From: Hofstenia miamia
Lineage: Eukaryota; Xenacoelomorpha; Acoela
Length of the DNA: 64,000 nucleotides
Direction: 5' to 3'
Assembly (NCBI GenBank): GCA_004352715.1
Contig: SCFE01000027.1
Span: 1,267,639 to 1,331,638 of the forward strand
The notes under the pieces were generated by a model. That model did no database searches and was not told the DNA's origin. It was given only the letters and a program-made list of their open reading frames with translations. Position numbers and translations under genes: made by a program. This document shows, in pieces, positions 29,101 through 38,043 of this stretch (its first letter is position 1; each line of letters opens with the position of its first letter).

Positions 29101-31322
29101 TTTGTAGCAAGGTGTTCAATCATTAGGATATTATGCTATATACACTACCAACTATGCTCTTAGCTCAAGCAATTTATAACAATTTACGAATTATAACTTA
29201 TAATATAATATTGGACATCATCAGTGAATTGCTGGTGGGAAAATGTGGCACTTTTGATAGCTGATGCCACTAGTGGCCCATTGATGGGTCATTGGCGCAT
29301 CAGTGGCAACCTTAGTAATCAATAATCAATGAACAGATCCTTGCAAATAGAACTCACTTCATTATTTTGATTCCTAGATCTTTTTAATATAAAAAAAGAA
29401 ATAGCGAAAAGCTTTCTTGAAATTTTTAATCTGTAAAAAATTATAATATACCTGTTAAGTGAATTTTTAAAATAATTTATTCATGCATATTTGGACGCCT
29501 TAAAATTAACTTAATATAAAAAAGTTACGATTGAGCAGAAGAGATTTTTCACGATTTGAAAAAGTATTTCAAAATTGAACTTAATTTGAAAATTTAAAAT
29601 TTTTGTTAAATTTGACAGATTTATTTGTTTATTGTTGTTATTTATAAACAAGACGTTTTTTCTATTGCCTTTTAGATGTTTGATTTAAAAATGCTTGACA
29701 GGATATCAAGGAAATCCTTCTGCCCTTTGTTGGGCTTGTGTATGTTCAAACAGCAATGTTTGAACTTCTTAGATATATAAAGTTGGTTTTTATATATAAT
29801 AATGCTTTCCCATCAAAACCTACTGTTTGCCACCAATGGGCCATATTATTGGCTCACCAATGGACCATTGTTGGCCCATCAATGAGTCATTGTCGGGAAA
29901 ACATTATTGGCCCATTAATTCCCCGGCGGTCATCTGCAAATAATGCCCATCAATGGCAACTTCAATGGCCGATTGTCGATCCATTTATGGCTTGCTATTG
30001 AGATTCCATCAAAACAGTCGTTTGAAAATTTGCTAAAAGCAGTTTAAAATTTTACTTAATATTTTAACGAATATTCAGTGTAAATCTTAATAAATCAGTT
30101 TGAATTAGCATTAAAGAAGTCATAGACAATGAAATACGGAGCTATAAAAATAGAACTTCCATTTCAGGCAAAAAAGAAAAAATTGAAAACAATTTAATAC
30201 TTTTATTACAATTTAAGTTGTATTCTAGAATAATATTATTTTTAAAATATCAAAAAATTTACTGAAAACCTTCAAATTACTGATTTTAAAGGTTGGTGAA
30301 GCCTTCAAACCCAAGCTGGGTTCCATCCAGTCTATGCTACATTTAATTATTCCTTGGTTATAGTCCCTGAACGTCTTAGCAAACAAATTTAAGATTCACT
30401 TTAGGTGATCATATATAAATATATATATTTATTAAAGGGTTGAGTTGTTAATATAAATTTACAATACCACATTTATAAAGTCAAAATTTATTATTTTTAA
30501 GAATAATATGTTTTCATATCTATTGAAAATGAACAATTTTATGCAGTCATTAATTAAGCAGTGAAATTATTGAAAAATATATTTTAGTTAGTTAGGTGCT
30601 TAACGAAAATTATTTTTATAAAATTACCTTCAATATGCAGAAAAACCCTCTTTGCCACATGGCACCTCATTTCTTGAAAAAATCTAAACAATGAAAGCTT
30701 GCAGGTTTGTGTTCCATCTAATGCTGAGAGATTGTGATTTGCAATAAGAGAGCAATCACTATCGCTTGCCAGACGTAAATTGGAATATATGACTGCTTCT
30801 GTGTTAGGACCTTGAACAAACTTTAGAAATTTTAAACTCCCATCAATGTCCTTCTTCACTTCAATATAACTGTAGTGTTCGAGGTTAATGTAGGTACAGG
30901 TATCAGCACTAACGTATATCTTATTTTCGCCAACGTCGAAAGAGTTGGCAATGTGATTTTCAATTTTGCAGGGGATAATATTGGTGGAACCTTTCAACGC
31001 ATCAACAATTATTTTCTCGGAATTACTAATGCAACTGGAAGAAGGCGAGAAGCCAGCTAATGCAACGGTCACTAAACAGAAATATATTTAAAAAATAGCA
31101 AAGATGATTTCTAATACTTATGCTACTACGCAGATAACATTTTTATATTTGAGCAAATATTTTCCAGTACATCTTAATTTAAAAATCTTGTAATGATTTA
31201 TACTTACGAATAAAAATGAAAACTACGAATAACGAAAATTGAATTATCAATACATTATACCACAACTTTGGCTTAAATATTCTAAAGATCAAAATATTTG
31301 GAACGTAAAATTGAATAGACAT
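15651..31322 (-). CDS. Multi-Ig single-pass membrane receptor (13-exon gene model)
   Basis: Coding exons in transcript order: 31322-31208, 31071-30628, 27119-26823, 26088-25852, 25804-25544, 25498-25238, 25192-24932, 24886-24626, 24580-24320, 24276-24016, 22531-22244, 16675-16562, 15739-15651. All have GT donors and AG acceptors, all twelve junctions are phase 1, and the exons sum to 3150 bases: 1049 codons plus stop. Predicted protein: signal peptide (about residues 15-45), a long N-terminal Ig-like exon (about 39-186), a canonical Ig domain (187-285), seven short Ig domains (286-886), a further Ig domain (887-982), one transmembrane helix (about 988-1012) and a 37-residue basic tail lacking tyrosine. 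This is the layout of cell-surface adhesion or recognition receptors; ligand and role are unknown. Introns range from 43 bp to 5.6 kb; the largest carries a LINE. Transcript evidence is absent, so exon choice, especially the first two and last two exons, is inference from signals and phase. Confidence 0.8.
16562..16675 (-). CDS. Ig receptor exon 12: transmembrane segment
   Basis: Acceptor CCATCTTAG, donor AATG/GTAAGA, 114 bases, phase 1-1. Translates to EKPAYD, then a hydrophobic stretch LIMYTAIAISGFVLFALLSL ending FIC, then RIARKSKN, a stop-transfer signal. Separated from the previous exon by a 5.6-kb intron that contains a LINE; linkage to the Ig gene rests on strand, phase and the logical order of domains. 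Confidence 0.7.
17900..19004 (-). pseudogene. LINE reverse transcriptase remnant
   Basis: Contains NIAELFNKYFCCFLNST (pre-RT region), LKS.TSPDDD, then SGVTQG and ILGPLLFLIFINDSIK (RT motif 4-5 area, with one stop between G and I), then KLCADDIRILSANLNDLQ (catalytic ADD box) and NTLQWSIDN. These occur in the right order with stops between them. Confidence 0.8.
19190..20260 (-). pseudogene. LINE endonuclease remnant
   Basis: Fragments in shifting frames include CVNKQH.DEVLVSIAMQSF and SFPTHDSENTLDLIFPDNSD followed by LAPFTSDHAF. The T..NTLDLIF...SDH pattern is the C-terminal part of APE-type LINE endonucleases (SDH being the catalytic His motif). Confidence 0.65.
20447..20561. mobile_element. 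115-bp MITE inside LINE ORF1
   Basis: Left end AAGGCTTGAAAATAATTGC and right end (reverse complement) CAAGGCTTCGAAAAAATT are inverted repeats, and the interior consists of repeated AATTAATTGCAATTAATTG palindromic words. Bounded by the IRGIPK end of ORF1 on one side. No clear target duplication; hAT-like by terminal sequence only. Confidence 0.5.
20517..20990 (-). pseudogene. LINE ORF1 remnant (PHD finger, coiled coil)
   Basis: The start reads ENASNCSICKKNVSK and, after a one-base shift, RSYVCSFCKISYHLNSNCSG: a Cys-x2-Cys ... Cys-x2-Cys-x4-His-x4-Cys PHD-like pattern. Then ESKFEQINQQLINFNENL (coiled coil) and SIRIRGIPK, matching the nucleic-acid-binding domain found in many LINE ORF1 proteins. 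The frame is cut at IRGIPK by a small inserted MITE (20447-20561). Confidence 0.7.
21011..22243. repeat. Intron with 'CGCTTATAACT' repeat, copy 3
   Basis: At 21670-21960 the segment TTTTAAGCGCTTATAACTCG, ATCTGAAAGCACCACAGG, a GC-rich stretch to 21850 and ATATCAAGAAACTGTCAAAG form the fullest copy of the dispersed repeat also seen at 6380 and 8690. The rest of the interval is featureless intron. Confidence 0.5.
22244..22531 (-). CDS. Ig receptor exon 11: membrane-proximal Ig domain
   Basis: Acceptor TTATCCCAG, donor ATGG/GTATGG, 288 bases, phase 1-1. Shows LTVHCSTLQWNPP, LQLNGKTI and LEDAGILMCTANN. A longer open frame extends on both sides, but the splice signals match the phase-1 pattern of the gene, and the extensions are not protein-like. 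Confidence 0.8.
22532..24015. other. Receptor intron, 1.5 kb, nothing recognised
   Basis: No Ig-like frame with splice signals was found. A GC-richer patch at 23150-23300 includes a 7-bp-stem hairpin (CGACTCT/AGAGTCG) at 23269-23288 of no evident meaning. Confidence 0.55.
24016..24276 (-). CDS. Ig array exon 10 (261 bp), last of the array
   Basis: Acceptor GCATGTTTAG, donor GTAAGT, phase 1-1. Shows LSLSCSVSKSVPP and KEDGGYLTCFAEN; here the tyrosine of the F strand is partly retained (GGYLTC). The intron before it is 43 bp, the shortest in the gene. Confidence 0.88.
24320..24580 (-). CDS. Ig array exon 9 (261 bp), recent duplicate
   Basis: Same first half as exon 8, then NYTFNSISSQDEGILACSAT. 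Acceptor ATATTTAG, donor G/GTAAGT, phase 1-1. N-glycosylation sequons NVT, NSS, NYT. Confidence 0.88.
24626..24886 (-). CDS. Ig array exon 8 (261 bp), recent duplicate
   Basis: Acceptor ATATTTAG, donor GTAAGT, phase 1-1. The first half (LSISCSAVESYPP, CVKLYKGNVTLAQSN) is identical to exon 9, while the second half (EHDAGGINCSAENG) resembles exon 7. It is thus a hybrid of its two neighbours, as expected from unequal crossing-over or gene conversion in a tandem array. Confidence 0.88.
24932..25192 (-). CDS. Ig array exon 7 (261 bp)
   Basis: Acceptor TGTTTTAG, donor GTAAGT, phase 1-1. Shows LQISCSASESKPP, IRLYKANETL and EHDAGEIFCFAENG. Its final 28 bases and the following 45-bp intron are shared with exon 8. 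Confidence 0.88.
25238..25498 (-). CDS. Ig array exon 6 (261 bp)
   Basis: Acceptor TTGTTTAG, donor GTAAGT, phase 1-1. Shows LQISCSVSKSNP, MHLYKANETLAQ and KHDAGEIFCFAENG. The 3' half is very close to exon 7 (FCFAENGRFNST shared). Confidence 0.88.
25544..25804 (-). CDS. Ig array exon 5 (261 bp)
   Basis: Acceptor TTTCTTAG, donor GTGAGT (the only array donor that is not GTAAGT). 87 codons, phase 1-1. Shows LLIACSVAESNP, LLYKDD and NDAGSILCIAEN. The Ig tryptophan is replaced by Leu (VQCILLYK). Confidence 0.88.
25852..26088 (-). CDS. Ig receptor exon 4: short Ig domain
   Basis: 237 bases, phase 1-1, donor GCAT/GTAAGT. Contains LSISCSVGKYNP and KEDAGEIMCIAEN, clearly related to the six 261-bp exons that follow, but eight codons shorter at its start. 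The upstream AG at 26104 would bring an in-frame stop (TGA), so the acceptor TTCAG at 26089-26090 is chosen. The 5' end of this exon plus its upstream intron is duplicated at 31895-31977. Confidence 0.75.
26142..26183. repeat. (TA)n microsatellite
   Basis: Pure TA run in the intron between receptor exons 3 and 4; it marks the point where the duplication at 31895-31977 stops matching. Confidence 0.95.
26298..26544. mobile_element. 247-bp hAT-like MITE in receptor intron
   Basis: Ends CAGTGTTGTAACCGTGC and (reverse complement of the right end) CAGTGTTGGAACCGTGC are near-identical 17-base TIRs. CGTGCC words recur just inside both ends. Flanking 8-mers GTACATGC and TTGCATGC match at six of eight positions (offset by one base from the CAG start), so a mutated 8-bp target duplication is possible. 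No coding capacity. Confidence 0.65.
26823..27119 (-). CDS. Ig receptor exon 3: canonical Ig domain
   Basis: Acceptor TTAATTTAG, donor ATT/GTAAGT, 297 bases, phase 1-1. It shows LQCQKVGG, then SWFFNGS with the conserved Trp, then SSGKYQCQV with the YxC F-strand: a textbook Ig fold pattern. Several N-glycosylation sequons (NIT, NGS, NSS). This is the only domain in the protein that keeps both the Trp and the YxC signature. Confidence 0.85.
28020..28115. repeat. CACGGA subterminal-type repeats
   Basis: CACGGACACGGACACGGAC at 28089-28107 plus GACACGGACAAACCGACGGG at about 28036 form a GC-rich cluster in AT-rich intron, similar in style to the CGTGCC-rich ends of the MITE at 26298. Possibly one end of a decayed hAT-like element. 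Confidence 0.35.
28133..28530 (-). pseudogene. Unrecognised protein-like remnant
   Basis: The minus strand reads SHPILATSLGVITGRVVQLS, then VNEDVKATHVYNPRQ, then after a one-base shift RESDVVSCISAEGPNECNQ and SGCSADAAAMCYLI. Two adjacent frames each look like real protein and join at one point, which suggests an old coding segment with a frameshift. I do not recognise the family; transposon origin is likely given its place in an intron. Confidence 0.35.
28700..29995. repeat. Clusters of TTGGCCCATCAATGG-like words
   Basis: Degenerate copies of a word near ATTGGCCCATCAATGG occur at 28735-28790, 28917-28945, 29265-29320 and densely at 29830-29995 in both orientations (CACCAATGGGCCATATTATT, TTGTTGGCCCATCAATGAG, ATTATTGGCCCATTAATT). 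They are much more frequent than in the surroundings. No outer TIR was defined. Possibly a DNA element with repeated transposase-binding sites. Confidence 0.5.
29996..30627. other. Receptor intron, nothing recognised
   Basis: AT-rich, no frame or repeat of note. Confidence 0.55.
30628..31071 (-). CDS. Ig receptor exon 2: N-terminal extracellular domain
   Basis: Acceptor TTCTGTTTAG, donor GAAG/GTAATT, 444 bases (148 codons), phase 1-1. The translation has six cysteines after the signal peptide, including TNIIPCKI and FQEMRCHV that could be the B- and F-strand cysteines of a divergent V-like Ig domain. Spacing is longer than in the other domains and the Trp and D.(G/A)xYxC marks are absent, so Ig identity of this exon is inferred partly from context. 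Confidence 0.7.
31208..31322 (-). CDS. Ig receptor exon 1: start and signal peptide
   Basis: Starts at ATG 31322 (MSIQFYVPNILIF), runs to donor GTAAGT and ends after one base of a codon. Joined to the next exon it gives LLIIQ-type hydrophobic sequence: VLIIQFSLFVVFIFI then LTVALAGFS, a convincing signal peptide core with likely cleavage near ALA-G. The hydrophobic core spans the splice junction, which supports the junction. An alternative downstream start is not available in frame. Confidence 0.7.
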
Positions 31323-31894
31323 TGGAGAAAATTTCTCAGATATATCTAATCCAGAAAATCCCAAATATTTATTATTTTAAGTTGTAAAGGAGTCCCGACA
31401 TTTGTGATGTTTGATGATTTCCTCAAAAACTTTAAGCGCTTACAGTTCCGAACGTCATAGGGATAAAGGAGTGTGTCTCATATGATATTTACATTTTTAA
31501 ATCCTTTAATTTTGCAAATTTCCCGCCATAAACAGGATGGAACAATATTTTTAGAGAGAAAAAAATAGATTTAAGCTTTCTGATTCTTAAGATATGATAA
31601 ATTTGTAGGTTTACCAAATCGTAATTTTCATTGAAAAATCCTAATAAGTTTAGGTATTTCCAGCAAAGTAATAATTTTGAGCACACATTATTACCATAAA
31701 TACGGGGGCATTCTGCAATAGAAGTGTCACGACCTCACAACTTCCAAATTTAGCTTAGTATCAGTTTTCATCAGTTCTTCAACTTAATCCAAAATAAAAA
31801 TTTTTTTAAAGTATATAGCATAGTATGTTCTGTCTATGTAGTAAATAAATCATATTCTGTTAGATAATGTTAGTCTAATAAAATGCGTTTCTTA

Positions 31895-31977
31895 TTACTG
31901 TTAATTTCCAATTTGCTTGTTCTGAATTTTTTCATACTTAAGAAATTGCTCAATATTCATACAATATTCATACAATA
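31895..31977 (-). repeat. Duplicated copy of receptor exon-4 acceptor region
   Basis: About 83 bases match 26062-26144 with one clear mismatch (GCTTG versus GTTTG). The copied piece contains the first bases of exon 4, its acceptor and part of the upstream intron, and ends where the TA repeat begins. The copy has no exon body and lies upstream of the gene's start. Confidence 0.8.
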
Positions 31978-33684
31978 CATATATTTATATATATACACAT
32001 ATATATATATATGTGCGTGTGTATGTAAATATATTTAATTGATTGGCAAACCAAAAAAAGAAATTACCCTTTGTTTTCTGCATGTTTTGAAACAAAAACA
32101 AATGTAGCGTTAATGAGAGAAGGCGAATTGTGTAATTTTATTATTTATTGAATGCTTGGAGAAGATATAAATATATATGTGTGCATGAATATATGTATAC
32201 TTAAAGTTTGACATTAGACACAACATTTTTATAAGCACTAATTTTATTTTTATTTCTAATAATGCAAAGGAAAAATATTGTTTGCCCTTAACCATTACTC
32301 TATATTGCAAAATTAGACTCTGATTTATGCATCATCAATTATTTATCACCAGATGTATATGCATATGTATGTGTATCTACATTTATGTATATATAAATAA
32401 TACAAGAATGCAATAGCAATCTAACAAATAGACAATTATATTATTCCAACATCTTACATCTATTCCAAAATCATACTTAATTTCCCTCATTTTTATCACT
32501 GATGAAGCAATGATTATGTAGATACTTATATTTTATTTTAAATAAATTCATTTTTATGCGGCATATGCTAAGGTTTATCATTTTATTGTATATATATATA
32601 ATTTTATTATTACTTTGTATGTATAATGTATTCACATTCAACTGAGAGTAAAATTAAACTATTATTTTCCAGTTTTATTTAATGCACACAGTAAGCAAAG
32701 AATTATGCAAATTCTCAAATCTGTTTTGTATTCAAAACAAATTATTTTACGCAAGTCTATAATTTTTTAATTTAGGATTAACTTTGAATTTAAAATATTT
32801 AAATAAATAAAAGGTCAGTCAGCAATTTTAGAGCTGTGCTTAAAATATGCGTATACATGTAAATTTGAAATTTTTTCTTGCAGCTTTAATTTGCTACCGT
32901 ATTGTATGCAGTTAACAATATCCCAATAGAATTTTATGATTTAGTAAATTCAAGCAAAACCTAATATGGCAATATTTTGCAAGCTATGCCAATGCAAGCG
33001 GAGAAGTTTATTAGGTCCTAATATATGTGCAACAACACGAAAATTAAAAAGAAATAAATATATATTGAATTTTTTAATTATGAATAATTAAGCAGTTTTG
33101 AATAATAATATTGAACGAATATAAATTTCGGCGCTATCTCGGAAATAGCGGATATTTAGATATTCTCTAAGTTGCATACAGCGAGACGATATAAGATAAA
33201 TAGCCTACGAGCTCAGAATTTGAGGCAAAATAACACAAACAAATGGTTGTTAGGAATTTCAAAAACGTTGCGATCTCGACATACCCAAAAATGTTTTTTA
33301 CGAATAGTCAGGTTTGAAATGGTAAAGTCTGGCCTTAGAATTAAACCTATTCTAAATCACTAACCTATTGTTTTTGAAAGAATAACAAAAATAAAAAATT
33401 TAAGGCATCCGACACTTTAGAAAGCGAAAAACATGAATTGTATTGATTGTTAGATAGATTCAATATGTAGTTTTAGCAACATCTGAACAATTTAATATAA
33501 GGAAAGATATATGTTTACTTCAGAAATCATGATTTTCATGTCATCCTTAGATACCTTTTTAACAGTACAGAGATTATTAATGAGTAATACATATAATATA
33601 CATTTCTAAAAAATTTCATAGTGTGGTATGCTATGTTTGCATCCTCATCCCGTTTTCAATAACCTCTGCAAAAACATATTTTTC

Positions 33685-33687
<3 letters not shown>

Positions 33688-33717
<30 letters not shown>
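33688..33717. repeat. (TA)n microsatellite
   Basis: Pure TA run. Confidence 0.95.
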
Positions 33718-33720
<3 letters not shown>

Positions 33721-34519
33721 CTGAATGCCTTTTGAAGAAAAGCAATCTGTTCAATAATTTGTTTCATTAATAATACTTTTCTTATATTAGTTATTAAAAT
33801 TTTCAAAATAAACATTATGATTCTCAAAAAATACAATTGAGATATTATATTTTCCAAAGATTACAATAGGAAATATGTTGTTCATCTATTTAAATTAACA
33901 TTGTGAAGTTCACAATTGATGTTGGTCAACCATTTCAATAATAACCCAATTTACTTAATTTACATATTTTAGCAGTACCACATCAATCTTTCCAAAGTGC
34001 TCAATGAACGAAATTTATAAAGTTATAAATGCGGAGGGGTTAGTCCACAGGCCGGACCTGGCAGAGAAATTTCTTGCTGAAAAAAATATTAAACGTAATT
34101 TTATTTTGGCACTTACTTCCTTAATAAACTATGAGCCAGTAATAAAGCTAATATGCTAAAAATTATTAGATATTCTAAGAATTTGCTTAAAATCTTAATA
34201 TAGTTAAACGGACGTATTCAATATAATGTAATTGCATGCAAATGTCTATAATATTTTATGTTGGGTGATTGCTTTGAATTAAGTATTCATTGAATTAAAT
34301 AACGGAAAGTTTTGTATTCAAAATTAGTGACTTTTCTTATCCCCTATGCTTTTCTTAAGTTTGAATTGAGGACTCACAATTAAGTCTATGAAAATGAAAC
34401 AAGATCAGGCTCAATAATTATAATATATTGCTAGAAACTCAACTGTTACTTGGTTATTGTTAGCTCTTCTGCTTTGCAATACTTGAATTTAGTCTTGCTT
34501 ATACATATACTAGTAACCA

Positions 34520-34552
34520 ATATATATATATATATATATAATATATATATAT
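34520..34552. repeat. (TA)n microsatellite
   Basis: TA run at the left edge of the repeat complex; a similar run (42621-42648) precedes the matching block at 42671. Confidence 0.9.
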
Positions 34553-34560
34553 GTAATTAT

Positions 34561-34838
34561 TTGGAATGCATGTGTAATATACAAAACTGGTGCTATGTTA
34601 CCTTGATTATTATTTGAATTTCAGCCAAATGAATACGTAGAAAATATTAGAAGGAAGTGATGTTAACCTGTTCTATTTTAAAACAACTATATAAAACATT
34701 TAAATTATTAATATATTTAATATTACCGATAAGATGATTTGAAACCTGAAACGAATATATAATTTTGACGAATGTATGCAAGCAAAATGAAAAGCAAATT
34801 GAAAAGCCACAGGAAATATAAGTGTTTCAACTAAAGTA
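34561..34838. repeat. Block duplicated at 42671-42948
   Basis: About 280 bases are nearly identical to 42671-42948 (only a few differences) at an offset of exactly 8110. Contains no gene. Confidence 0.9.
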
Positions 34839-34916
34839 ATTTGCTTATAAAATACAACTGTATTGGTTTTTATCAACAACATGATAAATGCACTGATTTT
34901 TACAAGTATATACCAT

Positions 34917-34924
34917 ATATGTAC
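34917..34924. repeat. Target site duplication, left (ATATGTAC)
   Basis: The 8-mer ATATGTAC immediately precedes the terminal CAGAG of the hAT-like insertion and recurs immediately after its other end at 40895. Confidence 0.85.
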
Positions 34925-35551
34925 CAGAGATGGAATTTGATCCAATATTTTAGAATCCGATCCGGATCCGAAACTTCATAGTCCGAATCCGATCCGAATT
35001 TTTAAAAGAATTTTAGTTTTCGATCCCAAACGGATCCGAATATAAGTAACTATTCAAACAATAAATAAACATTTCTTAAAATATATTTATGTTTTTCAAA
35101 TGTGAATAGCATATTTTAAGTGCTTCAATACTGTCTTGAGATGAAAAATGGACATATACGATATACCGGGGAGAACATGCTTGGTCTTGGACTGAGGTAT
35201 TGGAAAAATGGGAGGCCTTACTCAATAGTGCATGCAAATCAACTTAAATGGAGTGAATCCTATATAATTTAAAAGCAATTTGTTGAAAAATCAATACTAA
35301 GTTTTGAAATATTATAATAGTATCAAATTCTCACTCTAATACAGAGTCAATTTTGGTCACACAAACCAAAAAATTCAAGAAATGTTTTTGTCAACGTTCA
35401 TAAATGGGCCTACAATTTTCGGCGAATTTCCATCTATGCTTGAAATCAATTTAGTTTTCTTTTATATGTAATTGTCCACTCACAAGTAGCAAATCCGTTT
35501 CTTATTGGCAAGACTTTGATATAAGTGTAAATTGATAATTTCTCTGCCAAA

Positions 35552-35646
35552 GGAAATTTTGTCAATTTTGCAAATGCTATTGATAAAATAAATAATATAA
35601 CTTTAAATACTGTTCTTGTAAATTGAACATGTTTTCAATTTATAAG

Positions 35647-35697
<51 letters not shown>
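35552..35697. repeat. Block copied from 43662-43807
   Basis: This 146-base block, including a (TA)24 run at 35650-35697, matches 43662-43807 at offset 8110, interrupting the hAT unit without changing its length. Confidence 0.85.
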
Positions 35698-35699
<2 letters not shown>

Positions 35700-36007
35700 C
35701 AGTTAGACCTTCTTTGGTCAATAATAACTTTAAAATATAACATTTGAAAAAATTTTCTTTTTTAGCTGCTTAAAAAAATATTTAGTTGTGTCCTAAAAAT
35801 GGACCTGTTTCAGGTTATATTTTATCAAAATATTGGTTTAAAGTAAGAATGTCAGAATTTTCGATTTCCAAATTTGGGGGGCAAGAAGGAACGGATTAAA
35901 ATAATCCCAAACGGATCCGAATATAAGTAACTATTCAAACAATAAATAAACATTTCTTAAAATATATTTATGTTTTTCAAATGTGAATAGCATATTTTAA
36001 GTGCTTC

Positions 36008-36146
36008 ACAACCAGTAAGTATTTACAACACGAAAAGAAAGTAAAAGTCACTCTTGTCTAAAACTTTTTTGTTGTAGCTATTTGAATAAAAGGCTAAAAT
36101 TTCTTAGTACGTATTAATTCATTCACAGTTTGCTTATATATATATA
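36008..36146. repeat. Block copied from 44118-44256
   Basis: About 139 bases match 44118-44256 at offset 8110, again replacing an equal length of hAT unit. Confidence 0.85.
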
Positions 36147-37625
36147 AATTTAAAAGCAATTTGTTGAAAAATCAATACTAAGTTTTGAAATATTATAATA
36201 GTATCAAATTCTCACTCTAATACAGAGTCAATTTTGGTCACACAAACCAAAAAATTCAAGAAATGTTTTTGTCAACGTTCATAAATGGGCCTACAATTTT
36301 CGGCGAATTTCCATCTATGCTTGAAATCAATTTAGTTTTCTTTTATATGTAATTGTCCACTGACAAGTAGCAAATCCGTTTCTTATTGGCAAGACTTTGA
36401 TATAAGTGTAAATTGATAATTTCTCTGCCAAAACTCCAACAAATTTATTTCTTTACTTATTTATAAGCTTTGTAGTAATCTAGTTCCTAAAATTGCCATA
36501 AACTATAATCATAATACATTTATTGAGTTTTAAATAGTTGAGTTTCTTTTGACATTAGCGTAATGCGGGTAAAAAAGGAACAGTTAGACCTTCTTTGGTC
36601 AATAATAACTTTAAAATATAACATTTGAAAAAATTTTCTTTTTTAGCTGCTTAAAAAAATATTTAGTTGTGTCCTAAAAATGGACCTGTTTCAGGTTATA
36701 TTTTATCAAAATATTGGTTTAAAGTAAGAATGTCAGAATTTTCGATTTCCAAATTTGGGGGGCAAGAAGGAACGGATTAAAATAGGCAAGGAAATACAAT
36801 GTAAAATAAAGTTTAATGAAACTAAAGCAACAATTACATGTTTCTTTATAAATATTGATTGTAGATAAGAAATCTAACATTTATAAATAAGAAAAAATCA
36901 CTTCTTAACTTAAGTCACATATTATTATGCCCTTTGGAAATGGAAAATTGAATAATATTATCTATATTTATCTAAATGAAAAACATAATCCTACACTGCT
37001 TCAAAAATATGTTATACATAAAGGAAAAAAAGAAAACACTATTTATGGCTTGAGAGATGAATAAAATACTGCCTAGGTTATTACATGCCTGAATATAAAG
37101 CACACGTTCCTTTTTGCCCCATCTCTATATCTTATTTTAAATAAGCTGAAAAATACAAATGTAAAGAAGATTGAATCTCTTCTCGGCAATGCAGTAGTTT
37201 CAGAAGTAAAAAACATGATAAAAATATATAATCATGAAGATCATCATGTAGTAAAGCCTCAAAACAGAAGAAATTTCCCTTAACCAATATTTTAATACTC
37301 TCCAAATTTTAATGATTCTTGTTAGAGGCTAATTTTAAATTCTCCATAAACTCTTTATTATTCACTTAAAAATGAAAGCACTTCTATTTTCAACAAACAA
37401 AGATGCAGGAAATTATTTTAATCATCATGACTCAGCAAATCTATTAACCAGAAGCTAATAAAACACTGAAATAAAAAATTCGTTCCTTTTTGCCTCACGG
37501 CCTCCTTGCCGAGCATTACTCTACCGCCCTATTAATTTTATAATTTTTAAGTCCAAAAATCACGATTTTGCAATGTTACTTTGAATTGAGAAGTGAAGTT
37601 GTTTCAATCAACAAGATAAAACTTA

Positions 37626-37746
37626 CTTTAAAATTCCAACAGCTAAGGCGATGAGAACAAGAATGGCACAAAGAATTGCAATATAAGAACAAACCCAAAA
37701 TATATACTGCAAAATACTAAAAATTGTAGAAGAGCGTTTTAAAATC
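37626..37746 (-). other. Exon-like transmembrane segment in hAT unit, copy 1
   Basis: Between an acceptor-like TTTCTTTCACAG and a donor-like AAA/GTAAGT the minus strand encodes ILKRSSTIFSILQYIFWVCS then YIAILCAILVLIALAVGILK, a strong single hydrophobic helix. It may be a captured or resident host exon, or a coincidence. No neighbouring exon is linked to it. Confidence 0.3.
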
Positions 37747-37839
37747 TGTGAAAGAAAAATTCATTTTTTTAACTAAATTTGAGACTAAAATATAAATTTT
37801 GAATTTTACTATTTTTGAAATTACCCTATTATTGCTATG

Positions 37840-38043
37840 TCAAAAGTATGGCTCTAAAAAATTTTCTGTAGTAGTGATTAGATTAATCCTGAATCTTCTG
37901 AAGTTGCTTATAGTGCATCTTACATGAAAATTTATATTGAAGAGCATTTCAAGTTTTATTAAATCATTACATTTTGGTGGTGTTTGCAGCAACAAGTTTA
38001 TTTCATTTGCTTCTCTGAGTTTCTTATGGTTTTCCATTTGCAA
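37840..38043 (-). other. 67-codon open frame in hAT unit, copy 1
   Basis: A TTG/ATG-initiated frame, MQMENHKKLREANEINLLLQ onward, ends in TGA at 37840. Identical frame at 40353-40556. No family recognised; retained only because the unit is duplicated. Confidence 0.2.

Larger units (their letters stand above)
31323..34516. other. Upstream of receptor gene; no second gene recognised
   Basis: About 3.2 kb upstream (minus strand) of the receptor start codon. Contains a copy of 'CTTTAAGCGCTTA' (31425), the duplicated receptor segment at 31895-31977, several TA-rich runs and no coding signal. Promoter elements could not be assigned. Confidence 0.5.

Noticed and set aside
28700-29995. CRISPR-like regular repeats
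   Set aside because: The words are degenerate, irregularly spaced and in both orientations, and the genome is eukaryotic.
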